Positions 20,018 to 30,082 of a stretch of DNA of 64,000 nt are shown here, in pieces. The notes below the pieces were generated by a model. The model ran no database searches, was not told the origin of the DNA, and saw nothing but the letters and a program-made list of their open reading frames with translations. The position numbers and the translations under genes are program-made. The first letter of the stretch is position 1; every line of letters begins with the position of its first letter. The stretch covers positions 36,828-100,827 of the forward strand of contig VXQO01000035.1 of the NCBI GenBank assembly GCA_009838975.1, read 5' to 3'. Origin of the DNA: Gemmatimonadota bacterium. GTDB taxonomy: Bacteria > Gemmatimonadota > Gemmatimonadetes > Longimicrobiales > Gaopeijiaceae.

Positions 20018-21175
20018 TCAAACGAAAGTGGACGATATGTGTTTCAGGACACGTAACAACTCGTCCCCGGGAATCGGCACGCTTGAGCCGAGCCGATCGG
20101 CGGTCCGCCCCACGTGCCGCAACGGAACCATGTGGACGATGCCCCGGCGAGTCTTCTTGTCCGTGATCATCAGGCCGGCCAGGCGTTGGATCCGGCCCAT
20201 GAGGGGGTGACTGTCCGGAAGATCGAAGGCACGCACCACGCCACGAATCGCCTCGGCGGTTCCCCCCGCGGTCCATCCCAGCGCCTCGCCGATGCGGGCC
20301 TCGGCCACCATGCCCACCGCCACTGCGTGTCCGTGCGGCAACGAATACCCCGATCCCAGTTCGAGCGCATGGGCAACGGTGTGGCCGAAGTTGAGGATCT
20401 TGCGCCGGCCCCCCTCGAACTCGTCGTCGGAGACCACCTGCGCCTTGTGCCGCACCGAGCGCACGACCGCGTGCTCGACCGCAGCGGCATCGCCGTCCAG
20501 CAACTCTCTCGCGTTCGCTCCCAGCCACTCGGCGTATGCGGCGTCAAGGATCACCCCGTGCTTCACCGCTTCGGCGTAGCCCTCGGCCCGCCTGCCGATG
20601 TCCAGCGTGTCGAGGAAGTCGGGGTCGGCCAGCACCTCGGCCGGCGCGTGGAAGGCTCCCACCAGGTTCTTGCCGGCCGGATGGTCGACCCCCGTCTTGC
20701 CTCCGACCGAGGCGTCGATCATGGCCAGCGTGGTGGTCGGCACCTGGACCAGCGGCACCCCCCGCAGGAACGTCGCGGCGACGAATCCTGTCAGGTCCCC
20801 CACGACCCCGCCGCCGAGCGAAACGACACAGCAGTCGCGCCCGAGTTCCGCCTTCAGGAGCACGTCCGTCAGGCGGGACCACGTTTCCCTTGTCTTGCTC
20901 GCCTCCCCCGCCGGAAAGAGGGCCTCGACCACCTCGACGCCATTTCGGCCGAGGATCCCGGCGACTTCCTTGCACCAGAGCCCCGCCACGGTACGATCCG
21001 AGATCAGTGCACACCGACCCGCGGGTGCTGCCGCCTCGACCGCTGTCGGCAGGAGGCCTCGGACGCCCGCGCCCACCCGGACCGCGTATTGCCCCAGAGA
21101 GGACCGCACGGGGACATCGGTGCAACGGATCAGGACCCTCGCCTCGTCGGAAGGGGACACGGGAGCGCTCGGCAC
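20018..21175 (-). CDS. aroB: 3-dehydroquinate synthase
   Basis: VVSLGGGVVGDLTGFVAATFLRGVPLVQVPTTTLAMIDASVGGKTGVDHPAGKNLVGAFHAP; ILNFGHTVAHALE. Confidence 0.95.
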   Translation of the reverse strand: MPSAPVSPSDEARVLIRCTDVPVRSSLGQYAVRVGAGVRGLLPTAVEAAAPAGRCALISDRTVAGLWCKEVAGILGRNGVEVVEALFPAGEASKTRETWSRLTDVLLKAELGRDCCVVSLGGGVVGDLTGFVAATFLRGVPLVQVPTTTLAMIDASVGGKTGVDHPAGKNLVGAFHAPAEVLADPDFLDTLDIGRRAEGYAEAVKHGVILDAAYAEWLGANARELLDGDAAAVEHAVVRSVRHKAQVVSDDEFEGGRRKILNFGHTVAHALELGSGYSLPHGHAVAVGMVAEARIGEALGWTAGGTAEAIRGVVRAFDLPDSHPLMGRIQRLAGLMITDKKTRRGIVHMVPLRHVGRTADRLGSSVPIPGDELLRVLKHISSTFV

Positions 21176-21272
21176 ACGGGAACCACCGGGCAGCCGCAGC
21201 CACCGGGGCGCGATCCCGTGCCGCGGCTAAAGCTTGATCCACTCACCGGGGGGGTCAAGGTGCTAGATTGCG

Positions 21273-23501
21273 ATGGGCGAAAGAGCGGCGGAACTCGAAC
21301 GGGAAGATGATGGATCGGTGACCCCACGAGGCTTGTTTGGGAACGTGCGAAAGAGGGCGCGGCGGGTGCGGGTTCCGCATCAGGCCTGGCTCGTCTGCCT
21401 CTTCCTGAGCGCGGCCGGCATCGGGGTCGCGGTGGGAAGCTGGCGGAACCTCTGCGCCAACTGCCCATCCGTCGCGCAGATCTACACCTTCGAGGCCCGC
21501 CAGACCAGCAAGCTCTACGCCAGGGATTCGACGCTGGTATACGAGTTCGGCGAGCAGCGGCGCACGGTCGTCCCGCTCGCCAGCCTGCCCCCCCACGTGC
21601 CGCAGGCCTTCATCGCGATGGAGGACCGTCGCTTCTACGAGCACAACGGCCTCGATTGGAGGGGGATCGGCCGGGCAGCGATCGGCGTCCTCCGCACACA
21701 GTCGCTTTCGGGCGCGGGGGGAAGCACGATCACCCAGCAGCTGGCACGCCACATGTGGACCGAACGCATCGGCTTCGAGAAGCGGCTGGTCCGCAAGCTC
21801 AAAGAGTGGCAGGTCGCCATGGCCCTGGAGCGCGCTTACAGCAAGGACCAGATCCTCGAAGCCTACGTGAACCAGATCGGGTACGCGCACGGCTGGTACG
21901 GGATCCAGAAGGCGTCCCGCAGCTACTTCGGCAAGGACGCCGTCGACATGAATCCCGCCGAGGGCGCGCTGTTGGCGGCGATCGCCAACCGGCCGGAGCG
22001 CTACAGCCCGCTCAACAACCCCGACGCCGGGCTGAACCGCCGCAACCTGGTGCTCGACGTGATGGCGCGCGAGGGTTTCCTCTCCGCGGACGAGGCCGCG
22101 TTCTGGAAGGAGGAGCCGGTGCCGCTCGAGGCTGCAAGCCTCCCGAGGGCGCAGGCGCCGTATTTCGTGGAGTGGGTCAGGGGCATTCTCGATGACCGGT
22201 TCGGCGCGAAGCTGTACACCGACGGCCTGGAAATCCATACGACGCTGGACCTGGACATGCAGGCGGCGGCGCAGGCGGCCATGGAGCGAGGCTGGGCGCG
22301 GATAGAGGAGCGGACCGGGTACGACCACCCGACCTACGACGAGTTCGCGGCCGCCAACGAGGGTGCCAACTTCGCGAATCTCCCCTATGTGCAGGGTATG
22401 TTCATCGCCACCGACCCGGAAACGGGCCATGTGCGCGCCATGATCGGCGGCCGGGACTACGTCCACTCGAAGTTCAACCGGGCGACCGACATGCGGCGCC
22501 AGTCGGGGTCTTCCTTCAAGCCCATCGTGTACGCGGCGGCCCTCGAAAGCGGGATCCCCGCTTCCGAGGTAGTCGTCGACGCGCCGGTGGTCCAGGATCA
22601 GGTCGACGGCACCATCTGGCGGCCGAGCAACTACGACCCGGAGTTCCTGGGCCCCATAACCATGCGCGAGGCGCTGGCGCGGTCGATCAACATGGTCGCG
22701 ATCAAGGTCGGAATGCGGGTCGGGCTCGAAGCGGTCGGCCAGATGGCGAGCCGCCTGGGCATCCGCACCGAGGTCGAGCGCTTCCCTTCGACGGCCATCG
22801 GCGCGGCCGAGGTCATTCCCATCCAGATGCTCGAGGCGTACTCCACTTTCGCGAACCTGGGAACGAGAGTGCGCCCATTCCCGATCGTCAGGGTGGAAAG
22901 CGCGGACGGCGAGGTCCTGTGGGCGCCCCAGCCTGAAAGGACCCGTGTACTGGACCCCCTGGTGGCGCGCCTGATGGTATCCATGCTGGAGTCCGTGGTT
23001 TCTTCGGGCACGGGCAACGGCGGTGTGCGCCTGGTCGCCGGCCTGCCCTACGATGTCCCCGCTGCCGGCAAGACCGGTACCACCAACGAGGGCAGCAACG
23101 TGTGGTTCATGGGCTTCACTCCGAACCTTACGGCGGGGGTCTGGTTCGGCATGGACCTTCCCATATCGATCGTGGACAGGGCTACGGGCGGTGGATTCGC
23201 GGCACCGGTCTGGGGAGAGTTCATGCGGGAGGTATACTTCGGCAACTCCCAGGACGGGACCGAAGAGGATGGCGTGGTGGCAACGGGTCCCCTGCTCTCG
23301 ATCCCCGAACCCTGGCCAAACCCGCGGGGTCTGGTGACGCGCCGCGTTGACAGCAAGACGGGAACGTTGGCGTCGAGGTGGTGTCCGGCGGAAGACGCCT
23401 ACGAGGAAGTCTACCTTCCGGGTACCGAACCGGGCACCGTCTGCGACCGCCAGGCGCAACCCGTCAACCGTGAGCTTCAGCCTCAGGGGCCCACGCCATG
23501 A
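21273..23501 (+). CDS. bifunctional penicillin-binding protein 1A (GT51 + transpeptidase)
   Basis: AMEDRRFYEHNGLDWRGIGRA, GGSTITQQLARHMW; transpeptidase RQSGSSFKPIVYAAAL and AAGKTGTTNEGSNVWF. Confidence 0.95.
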   Translation: MGERAAELEREDDGSVTPRGLFGNVRKRARRVRVPHQAWLVCLFLSAAGIGVAVGSWRNLCANCPSVAQIYTFEARQTSKLYARDSTLVYEFGEQRRTVVPLASLPPHVPQAFIAMEDRRFYEHNGLDWRGIGRAAIGVLRTQSLSGAGGSTITQQLARHMWTERIGFEKRLVRKLKEWQVAMALERAYSKDQILEAYVNQIGYAHGWYGIQKASRSYFGKDAVDMNPAEGALLAAIANRPERYSPLNNPDAGLNRRNLVLDVMAREGFLSADEAAFWKEEPVPLEAASLPRAQAPYFVEWVRGILDDRFGAKLYTDGLEIHTTLDLDMQAAAQAAMERGWARIEERTGYDHPTYDEFAAANEGANFANLPYVQGMFIATDPETGHVRAMIGGRDYVHSKFNRATDMRRQSGSSFKPIVYAAALESGIPASEVVVDAPVVQDQVDGTIWRPSNYDPEFLGPITMREALARSINMVAIKVGMRVGLEAVGQMASRLGIRTEVERFPSTAIGAAEVIPIQMLEAYSTFANLGTRVRPFPIVRVESADGEVLWAPQPERTRVLDPLVARLMVSMLESVVSSGTGNGGVRLVAGLPYDVPAAGKTGTTNEGSNVWFMGFTPNLTAGVWFGMDLPISIVDRATGGGFAAPVWGEFMREVYFGNSQDGTEEDGVVATGPLLSIPEPWPNPRGLVTRRVDSKTGTLASRWCPAEDAYEEVYLPGTEPGTVCDRQAQPVNRELQPQGPTP

Positions 23502-23725
23502 GCACCGAACCGGGATCCAGCGTTTTCACGTTCGACACGACCCACCACGCCATGTGGGCCGAGGATGTCGCGCGGGAGCAGGCGATCGCCGCCGAGGTGG
23601 TACCGGCGCCTCCCGAGGGAGGGGCCAGGTGCGGCGCCGCTCTCCGCGTGTCGGCACGGCAGAAGGACGACCTGGCTGCTGCGCTCGGCAGCGAAGGGAT
23701 CCCCTACCGGGTACTGGATTCGTAG
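23498..23725 (+). CDS. DUF3343-like small protein (putative Se/S carrier-like)
   Basis: MSTEPGSSVFTFDTTHHAMWAEDVAREQAIAAEVVPAPPEGGARCGAALRVSARQKDDLAAALGSEGIPYRVLDS; ATGA overlap with the PBP1A stop. Confidence 0.75.
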   Translation: MSTEPGSSVFTFDTTHHAMWAEDVAREQAIAAEVVPAPPEGGARCGAALRVSARQKDDLAAALGSEGIPYRVLDS

Positions 23726-23777
23726 CAGGCCGTCGAGAATCCCCGCGCGGACCTGTTCCACGGTCTGCCAGCAAGCC

Positions 23778-25949
23778 CTACCGCCTTACGCGCACCACAT
23801 CGCGGATCCGGTCGCGCACCTCTCCGGCCCGGTCCGCCTCCTCGAGCAGTCTCCATAGGCGATCGATGGTGCGCGCGTCCACGTATCCGGGTACGGTCGT
23901 CTGCCACGCCTGATCCGCACGGAAGCGGTCCACGGCGTTCACCGTTTCCTGGTTATAGACGAGCACCCCGGGCGAATCGCCGGTCGGGGCGGGAGACTCG
24001 GCCCGGTAGTAGCCGAGGGCGTGAAGCATCACCTTGAGCTGGAACACATCGCGCCCCACGAACTGTTCCAGTCTGCGGAATCCGAGCGTCTCGGATGCGA
24101 CGTCATGGATGCGCCGCAGTTCCCGGACCGGCTCGGGGTGTTCGCACACGTTGATGTCGGTCGTGACTCTGTCCGGACGTCTCGACACGCCCGGCCGCGG
24201 ATCCGCCACCACCACCGCCGCGGACTGGGTCTCTCCGTGGCGGCCGTCGCCGCCCAGAAGCTGGCCCGCGTACAGCGCCTCGATCAGTCTGTCCGCAAGG
24301 TGACGGCCGGACCCTTCGCTTCGTTCGAAGACCACCGCCACCGAGTCCACCACCGCCGTACCCACCAGTGAGTTTCCCTGCACGGCGTAGTTCGAGCCCG
24401 CGCGCTCGGCGACCCAGTCGCCCCGCTCCTCGGCCCCGTACTGCGCCGATCCCGTCCACTGTGCCGATCGCCCGTCCGCGCCGATCACACCCACCTGCCG
24501 GCGCTCGCGCCCTTCGTCGGCGGCCACCACCCGGTCCATCGCCTCCTGGGGCGGGACGCCCTGTTCCAGAAGGTCGAGCAGGTCGTTGCCATACTCCACC
24601 CGCGTTCCCCCCTGGGTCGCCACCGCACCCACCCCGGCGCGAACCCAGGGAACCGCGTTGCCAACGCACGGGTTGCGCGTCGTGACCGCCACGCCGGACT
24701 CCCCCGTCTCCGGATCGATCGCCACGATGGAGAAGGTGTTGAACAGCGGCTCGATGTCGTTGGGGACCGGCTCCAGCCGTACGACCGCGGTCGGTTCCTC
24801 GGCGTGCTCCAGCGCCAGGTAGATGAGTCCGTCCGACCCCTCGCGCACGTCCCGCACCCGGCCCAGTTCCCCTTCCAGAAGCGTCTCGAGGCTGACCGCG
24901 TCGGTGTCCGCCAGCGTTACCCGCGCCAACTGCTCGCCGACCAGTCCGCCGACGAACGCGCTGCCCCGCCACCAGGGGAACGGTTCGCCCCGGTAGATCA
25001 TCATCCCGGAGATGCCGATCGAGGGGGTCCAGACGAAACGAGGCGGCTCCACGCCGGCACGCCGCGTCGCGGTCGTGAAGACGGTGCCGTCGTAGTTGAT
25101 GCCGTGCGATACCACCGGCCAGCCGTAGTTGGCGCCGCCCACGATCAGGTTGAGTTCGTCTCCGCCTCGGGGTCCGTGCTCGTTCGCCCACACGTTCCCC
25201 GTGAGCGCATCGACCGCGAGTCCCTGGATGTTGCGGTGGCCGTAGCTCCATATCTCGGGAAGAGCGTCGTCGCGCCCGACAAACGGGTTGTCGGCGGGCA
25301 CGCTCCCGTCATCGTGCAGCCGTATGATCGTCCCCATGTGGTTGGTAACGTCCAGCGCCGGATGATCGTCCAACATGTCCGGCGGCAGCATCCGATCGCC
25401 CACGGCGATGTACAGAAACCCGCTCGGATCGAAGGCCATGCGGCCGGCGAAGTGGTTGTTGTTGCCGTGCCACGCCACCGCCTCGAAGATTTCCTCCACA
25501 TCCGTGACCCGCCCTCCGTCCCAGCGGCCCCGAACCACCGTCGTGGCGCCCTCCGACCCGTCGGCGTTCGGCTTACCGTAGCTCAGATACAGCCAGCGGT
25601 TCTGCGCGAAGTCCGGGTGCGGCAGGACATCCATGAAGCCGCCCTGTCCCCGGTCACGGTAGACCGCCGGAAAGCCCTCCACCGGGTCGGGCAGCAGCGA
25701 GCCGTCGCGCACCACCCGGATTCGTCCGGGACGTTCCACGATCAGCAACTCGCCGCCGGGCAGCCACGCCATCGACCACGGATGGTCGAGCCCGTCCGCG
25801 ACCGTCACCACCCGGAAGTCGTGACGGGCCGACGAGTACACGTGGCCGGTGGCGTCGCCGCCAGTTCCCTCCTCCGACGCCGGCGGCGCCGAACACGCGC
25901 AGGCCAACGCCGCGATCCCCAGGCAGGTTCGAATCCTGGTCAGTTTCAC
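23778..25949 (-). CDS. fusion: PQQ-dependent sugar dehydrogenase-like beta-propeller + DUF1028 (Ntn-hydrolase-like) + C-terminal peptidoglycan-binding-like domain
   Basis: N-half GLDHPWSMAWLPGGELLIVERPGRI...WSYGHRNIQGLAVD..VWANEHGPRGGDELN; C-half FNTFSIVAIDPETGESGVAVTTRNPCVGNAVPWVRAGVGAVATQGGT...EHRQVG-like RERRQVGVIGADGRSAQWTGS..YAVQGNSLVG; tail LKVMLHALGYYR...VNAVDRFRADQAW. Confidence 0.85.
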   Translation of the reverse strand: MKLTRIRTCLGIAALACACSAPPASEEGTGGDATGHVYSSARHDFRVVTVADGLDHPWSMAWLPGGELLIVERPGRIRVVRDGSLLPDPVEGFPAVYRDRGQGGFMDVLPHPDFAQNRWLYLSYGKPNADGSEGATTVVRGRWDGGRVTDVEEIFEAVAWHGNNNHFAGRMAFDPSGFLYIAVGDRMLPPDMLDDHPALDVTNHMGTIIRLHDDGSVPADNPFVGRDDALPEIWSYGHRNIQGLAVDALTGNVWANEHGPRGGDELNLIVGGANYGWPVVSHGINYDGTVFTTATRRAGVEPPRFVWTPSIGISGMMIYRGEPFPWWRGSAFVGGLVGEQLARVTLADTDAVSLETLLEGELGRVRDVREGSDGLIYLALEHAEEPTAVVRLEPVPNDIEPLFNTFSIVAIDPETGESGVAVTTRNPCVGNAVPWVRAGVGAVATQGGTRVEYGNDLLDLLEQGVPPQEAMDRVVAADEGRERRQVGVIGADGRSAQWTGSAQYGAEERGDWVAERAGSNYAVQGNSLVGTAVVDSVAVVFERSEGSGRHLADRLIEALYAGQLLGGDGRHGETQSAAVVVADPRPGVSRRPDRVTTDINVCEHPEPVRELRRIHDVASETLGFRRLEQFVGRDVFQLKVMLHALGYYRAESPAPTGDSPGVLVYNQETVNAVDRFRADQAWQTTVPGYVDARTIDRLWRLLEEADRAGEVRDRIRDVVRVRR

Positions 25950-25962
25950 CGCAACCTCCAGT

Positions 25963-27291
25963 CTATGCGTTTCCGGGCCTCACCCGGATCCTGTCGATCA
26001 AGAGAGGCAGAGGCCTGGGCGCCGCGTCCGCCTCCAGACCAATCGCTTCCCTGACGGCATGCGCCCCGGCAGCCAGCCCGTCGGCCGTCGCGGCGTGTAT
26101 CACGGCGAGCGGAGCGCCCCGCGCGACCCGATGGCCGACACCGACTTCGAGCTCGAATCCGACCGCGGGATCAATCGCCTGGTCCTGGCGCGTCCTGCCT
26201 CCGCCAAGCGCGATAACACCGTAGCCGAGCCTCAGCGGATCGATCGCGGTCACAACCCCCTTCCGCTCGGCCCTCACCACCTCCCTCAACGGCGCCGCAG
26301 GCAGTCCGAAGTCGCTCCTGGACGGATCCAGGCGTCCTCCCTGCGCCGAGGCGAGGCGCAGGAACCGCTCCATGGGCCCACCTCCGGCAAGCGCACTCGC
26401 GGCCGCGCTCAGCCCTTCCTCAACGCCGTCCACCAGTCCCCCCGCCAGGGCCATCTCGGCGGCCAGCTCGATACACAGTTCCCGAAACCCGGCCGGGCCG
26501 CCGCCCGCGAGGCAGGCGATCGCCTCGCGCACCTCCAGGGCGTTTCCGGCCGCCCTGCCGAGAGGCCGGTCCATCGCCGACAGCACCGCGGTCACCGCCA
26601 ATCCCCGCGCGGCGCCCACGTCGACCATCGCGCGCGCCAGCGCCCTGGCATCCTCAATCCGCGACATGAAGGCGCCCCGCCCCACCTTCACGTCGAGCAC
26701 CAGGGCGTCGAGCCCTTCGGCAAGCTTCTTGGACATGATCGACGCGGTGATCAGCGGAAGCGACGGGACGGTCGCGGTGACGTCCCTGAGCGCGTAGAGC
26801 CTGCGGTCGAGCGGGGCGACCTCGTCGGTCTGACCGATCATCGCGCACCCGACCTCGCGCAGGACCCGGTCGAATTCGTCGAGCGCCAGCCGTGTCCGGA
26901 ATCCCGGAATCGACTCGAGCTTGTCAAGCGTGCCCCCCGTGTGCCCCAACCCGCGCCCGGACATCATCGGCACCACCATGCCCATCTCAGCAGCGAGAGG
27001 CGCGAGGACGAGCGAGACCTTGTCCCCCACCCCGCCGGTCGAGTGCTTGTCCACGCGTGGTCCCGCCGAGCCATCGCCGCGCCCGATCACCTCGCCCGAG
27101 TGGATCATGACCTCGACCATGGCGTTGAGCTCCTCGCCCTCGAGACCGTTGAAGTAGACCGCCATCAGGAAGGCGGCCATCTGGTCGTCCCCGACGGCGC
27201 CAGCCAGATATGCCGTCAGGAACGCTTCCAGCTCCTCGGGGGCCAGGGCCTCTCCGTCGCGCTTCCGGGCAATGATCTGCTGCGGAATCAC
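25963..27291 (-). CDS. thymidine / pyrimidine-nucleoside phosphorylase
   Basis: IIARKRDGEALAPEELEAF..., SAGPRVDKHSTGGVGDKVSLVLAPLAAEMGMVVPMMSGRGLGHTGGTLDKLESIPGF. Confidence 0.95.
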   Translation of the reverse strand: MIPQQIIARKRDGEALAPEELEAFLTAYLAGAVGDDQMAAFLMAVYFNGLEGEELNAMVEVMIHSGEVIGRGDGSAGPRVDKHSTGGVGDKVSLVLAPLAAEMGMVVPMMSGRGLGHTGGTLDKLESIPGFRTRLALDEFDRVLREVGCAMIGQTDEVAPLDRRLYALRDVTATVPSLPLITASIMSKKLAEGLDALVLDVKVGRGAFMSRIEDARALARAMVDVGAARGLAVTAVLSAMDRPLGRAAGNALEVREAIACLAGGGPAGFRELCIELAAEMALAGGLVDGVEEGLSAAASALAGGGPMERFLRLASAQGGRLDPSRSDFGLPAAPLREVVRAERKGVVTAIDPLRLGYGVIALGGGRTRQDQAIDPAVGFELEVGVGHRVARGAPLAVIHAATADGLAAGAHAVREAIGLEADAAPRPLPLLIDRIRVRPGNA

Positions 27292-27355
27292 CGGAGCGGC
27301 TCCGTTGCGCCCACCCGGGCCACCGAGGGGATACGCGGCCGCCGTACCCGGCGCT

Positions 27356-29428
27356 TCACGAGATCGGCGCCACCACCTCCTCGGCGGGATCAGGGCGCTC
27401 CGGCGCCTCCCAGTCCGTCATGCCCTTCACGTACTGGTGCAGCCAGCGAAGCTCCTCGATCATCAGCGTCCGCCTGTGCCGCGGCTCGGCGATCCCGTGG
27501 CCCTCCCGGGGGAACAGGATGAACCGCGCCTCCACCCCGAGATGACGGAGCCCCGCGAAGAAGTTCATCGTCTGTTCCATGGTGTCGGTCCGGTCGTTGG
27601 CCCCGTGGAAGAGGATGGTCGGTGTGGTGACCCGGTCCAGGTGCGTATAGGCCGAACGCTCCCTCCAGTAGTCCCCGTTGGACCAGGGGTCCCCGCCCAG
27701 GTACCAGCGCACCACGTCGTGGTTGAAACCCGCGCCGAACTCGCTCGGCCAGTCGGCTACCATGGCACCCAGACTGGCCGCCTTGAACCTCTCCGTGCGC
27801 GTAATGGTCCACCCGCCGAGGATGCCGCCGTAGCTCCATCCCTTGACGGCCAGCGAGTCCGGGTGGGCCACGCCACGCTCGATGATGGCGTCCACTCCCG
27901 TCATGAGATCCTGGTAGTCCCCGCCGCCGATATCGTTCATGTTGCCGCGCAGAAGCGCGTCGCCGTACCCCGAAGAACCCCTGACGTTCGGCTGCAACAG
28001 GGCGTACCCCTGCGCGAGCAGCAGCTGGGCGTCCGAGTCGAATCCCCGGGTAAAGACGCCAGCGGGCCCGCCGTGAATCTCCAGGACGGTGGCCCCGGGC
28101 GCCGACCGGTCCGCCGGCACATACAGCACACCCTCGATTTCGAGACCATCCTGGCTGTTCCAGCGGATCACCTCGGGTTCCACGAGGGTCTTTTCCGAGA
28201 TCCACGGGTTGGCCTCGGTCAGCCGCGTCCGTGTCCCGTCCCGCAGGTCGGCCAGCCAGATGTCGCCGGGCTCGGTGGGAGACGCGAACTGGAACGCGGC
28301 CACGGCATGCTGCGCGTCGTAGGACGCGGAAGAGGCCACTCCGGTCAGATCGGTAATCCTTTCCATTTCGCCCGACCGGACGTCGAGCCGGTACAGGTTG
28401 GCGTCCGTGCGGTCGAGCGCGACCAGGTCGATGGACCGTCCCCCCGGGTTCCAGCGATAGCCGCGCATGTCGACATCGGTGTCGGGCATCAGCTGGCGGG
28501 TCTCGCCCCTCGGGATGTCATGGAGGTAGAGATTGCCCTGGTCGAGCTCCCACGTCTCCAGGTCGGGAGCCACGAAGGTCAGCGACCTTCCGTCGGGCGA
28601 CCAGGCCAGGTTCGACTCGGGCGCGTCGTTCTCGGTGATGCGCTCCTCTTCTCCCGTGGTGATCGCGAGCAGCCAGACCTCGGAGAGGTGCCTCGCGTTG
28701 CGCCGATTCTCGGTGCGGTAGGTGTAGGCCAGGAAGTTCCCGTTCGGCGAGGGTGCAAAGTCCCCGACCCGGCGCGGTTGGGGAGTGAGGCGGGTGGCGT
28801 CGTGGGGCGCCTCGGCGGTCTCGACCGTGACCATCCACACGCCGTTCCACGAGCCCTGGGTCTGCCCGCTCGGCCCCTCGTCGATGAACACCGCGTCGTC
28901 GCCGTTCTTGCGCTCCTTTTCCTCGTCATCGGGCAGCGAGTCGTTCGCCACGAAGAAGATCGAGCGGCTGTCCTCCGCCCAGCGGTAGTTGCCGACGGCG
29001 GTCACGTGCTTCGTGAGCTGTACCGCCTCTCCACCGTCGACGGGAAGGATGAAGAGCTGGCGCGCCCGGCGGTCACCCTCTCCCGCGGGGCGCGTAAACG
29101 ACACCCAGCGTCCGTCCGGCGACCACTCCGCGGAGCGGTCGTCGGTCGACCCGGTGAAGGGCCTGGCTCCCTGGCCATCCGCGCCGACCACCCAGATGCG
29201 GCTGTTGCGCTCGTTCTCGTCCCAGTCGAGTTCATTCCTCGTGAACAGCACCCGGGATCCATCGGGAGAGATCTGCGGCGAGGACACGCGCACCATGTCG
29301 ATGACTTCGTCGATGGTGAGCGTAGGCCCGGCCGCCTGTTGCGCGGGCGCGCGGGAGGCGCCCAGCGCGGTCAGCGCGGCGGCGGTGATAAGGACGGCGA
29401 AGACTCTGACGGCGTTGCTCTTGCGCAT
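27356..29428 (-). CDS. S9 family peptidase (prolyl oligopeptidase family), secreted
   Basis: Signal peptide; WD40-like propeller repeats (SPDGRWVSFTRP); nucleophile KGWSYGGILGG; HGANDRTD; GHGIAEPRH. Confidence 0.9.
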   Translation of the reverse strand: MRKSNAVRVFAVLITAAALTALGASRAPAQQAAGPTLTIDEVIDMVRVSSPQISPDGSRVLFTRNELDWDENERNSRIWVVGADGQGARPFTGSTDDRSAEWSPDGRWVSFTRPAGEGDRRARQLFILPVDGGEAVQLTKHVTAVGNYRWAEDSRSIFFVANDSLPDDEEKERKNGDDAVFIDEGPSGQTQGSWNGVWMVTVETAEAPHDATRLTPQPRRVGDFAPSPNGNFLAYTYRTENRRNARHLSEVWLLAITTGEEERITENDAPESNLAWSPDGRSLTFVAPDLETWELDQGNLYLHDIPRGETRQLMPDTDVDMRGYRWNPGGRSIDLVALDRTDANLYRLDVRSGEMERITDLTGVASSASYDAQHAVAAFQFASPTEPGDIWLADLRDGTRTRLTEANPWISEKTLVEPEVIRWNSQDGLEIEGVLYVPADRSAPGATVLEIHGGPAGVFTRGFDSDAQLLLAQGYALLQPNVRGSSGYGDALLRGNMNDIGGGDYQDLMTGVDAIIERGVAHPDSLAVKGWSYGGILGGWTITRTERFKAASLGAMVADWPSEFGAGFNHDVVRWYLGGDPWSNGDYWRERSAYTHLDRVTTPTILFHGANDRTDTMEQTMNFFAGLRHLGVEARFILFPREGHGIAEPRHRRTLMIEELRWLHQYVKGMTDWEAPERPDPAEEVVAPIS

Positions 29429-29608
29429 TTCGGCTGCTCCGGGCGGCGATCCAACGGTGGGTGCGGCGCGCCACGGGCGAACATCCGCCGAGGCGCGGAC
29501 GCGGTCAGATAAGATACTGTGGCCGCGCGCTCGGAGCCGCCAGACAGCAGGCTCGGTGCGGGGGTGTGCGGCGGGGACGAATACGCCCGCGGAATCGTCG
29601 GAAGGGCG

Positions 29609-29995
29609 CTACCGGATGGGAAGGATGAGTTCCAGGAAGTCTCCGGGACTGACCGGAAGGGTCTCGGTGAGGTAGTCGTCGCCCGCAAGCTCCTTCACCC
29701 TCAGCTGAATGTCCGGCAGATGCCAGTTCATGCGGAAGGTGGCCTCGCCCTTGCCCGGCACGATTCCCAGACGGCGCACGGAGGCACCCCGTGCGGTGTA
29801 CACGGTGACCTGGTTGAAGTTAAGGTTGCGAACCAGGAGTTGAATCTCGTCCCCTTCCATGGTGGCCGGATCCATGGGATTGTCGTCCGGACGCCCCGCA
29901 TCCGTAGTCGCGCAACCGGTCAGGACGGGCAGGAGCAACGAAACGAAAAAAACGAAAAATCGGCTGCGACCGAATGCGCTTGCAGTGCTCGACAT
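29609..29995 (-). CDS. hypothetical lipoprotein (129 aa)
   Basis: FVFFVSLLLPVLTGCATT lipobox; followed by a small beta-rich domain. Confidence 0.65.
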   Translation of the reverse strand: MSSTASAFGRSRFFVFFVSLLLPVLTGCATTDAGRPDDNPMDPATMEGDEIQLLVRNLNFNQVTVYTARGASVRRLGIVPGKGEATFRMNWHLPDIQLRVKELAGDDYLTETLPVSPGDFLELILPIR

Positions 29996-30082
29996 GGTCC
30001 CTCCCTGTTCCAGAGTGCTCCAGTACAATAATGGTTATACGCAGATTGCGCCCGGCCGTTCCCACTTCGATGGAGGTTCCCC

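Noticed and set aside
21255-23459. 734-aa minus-strand ORF antisense to PBP1A
   Set aside because: Shadow ORF; the sense strand carries all PBP1A catalytic motifs
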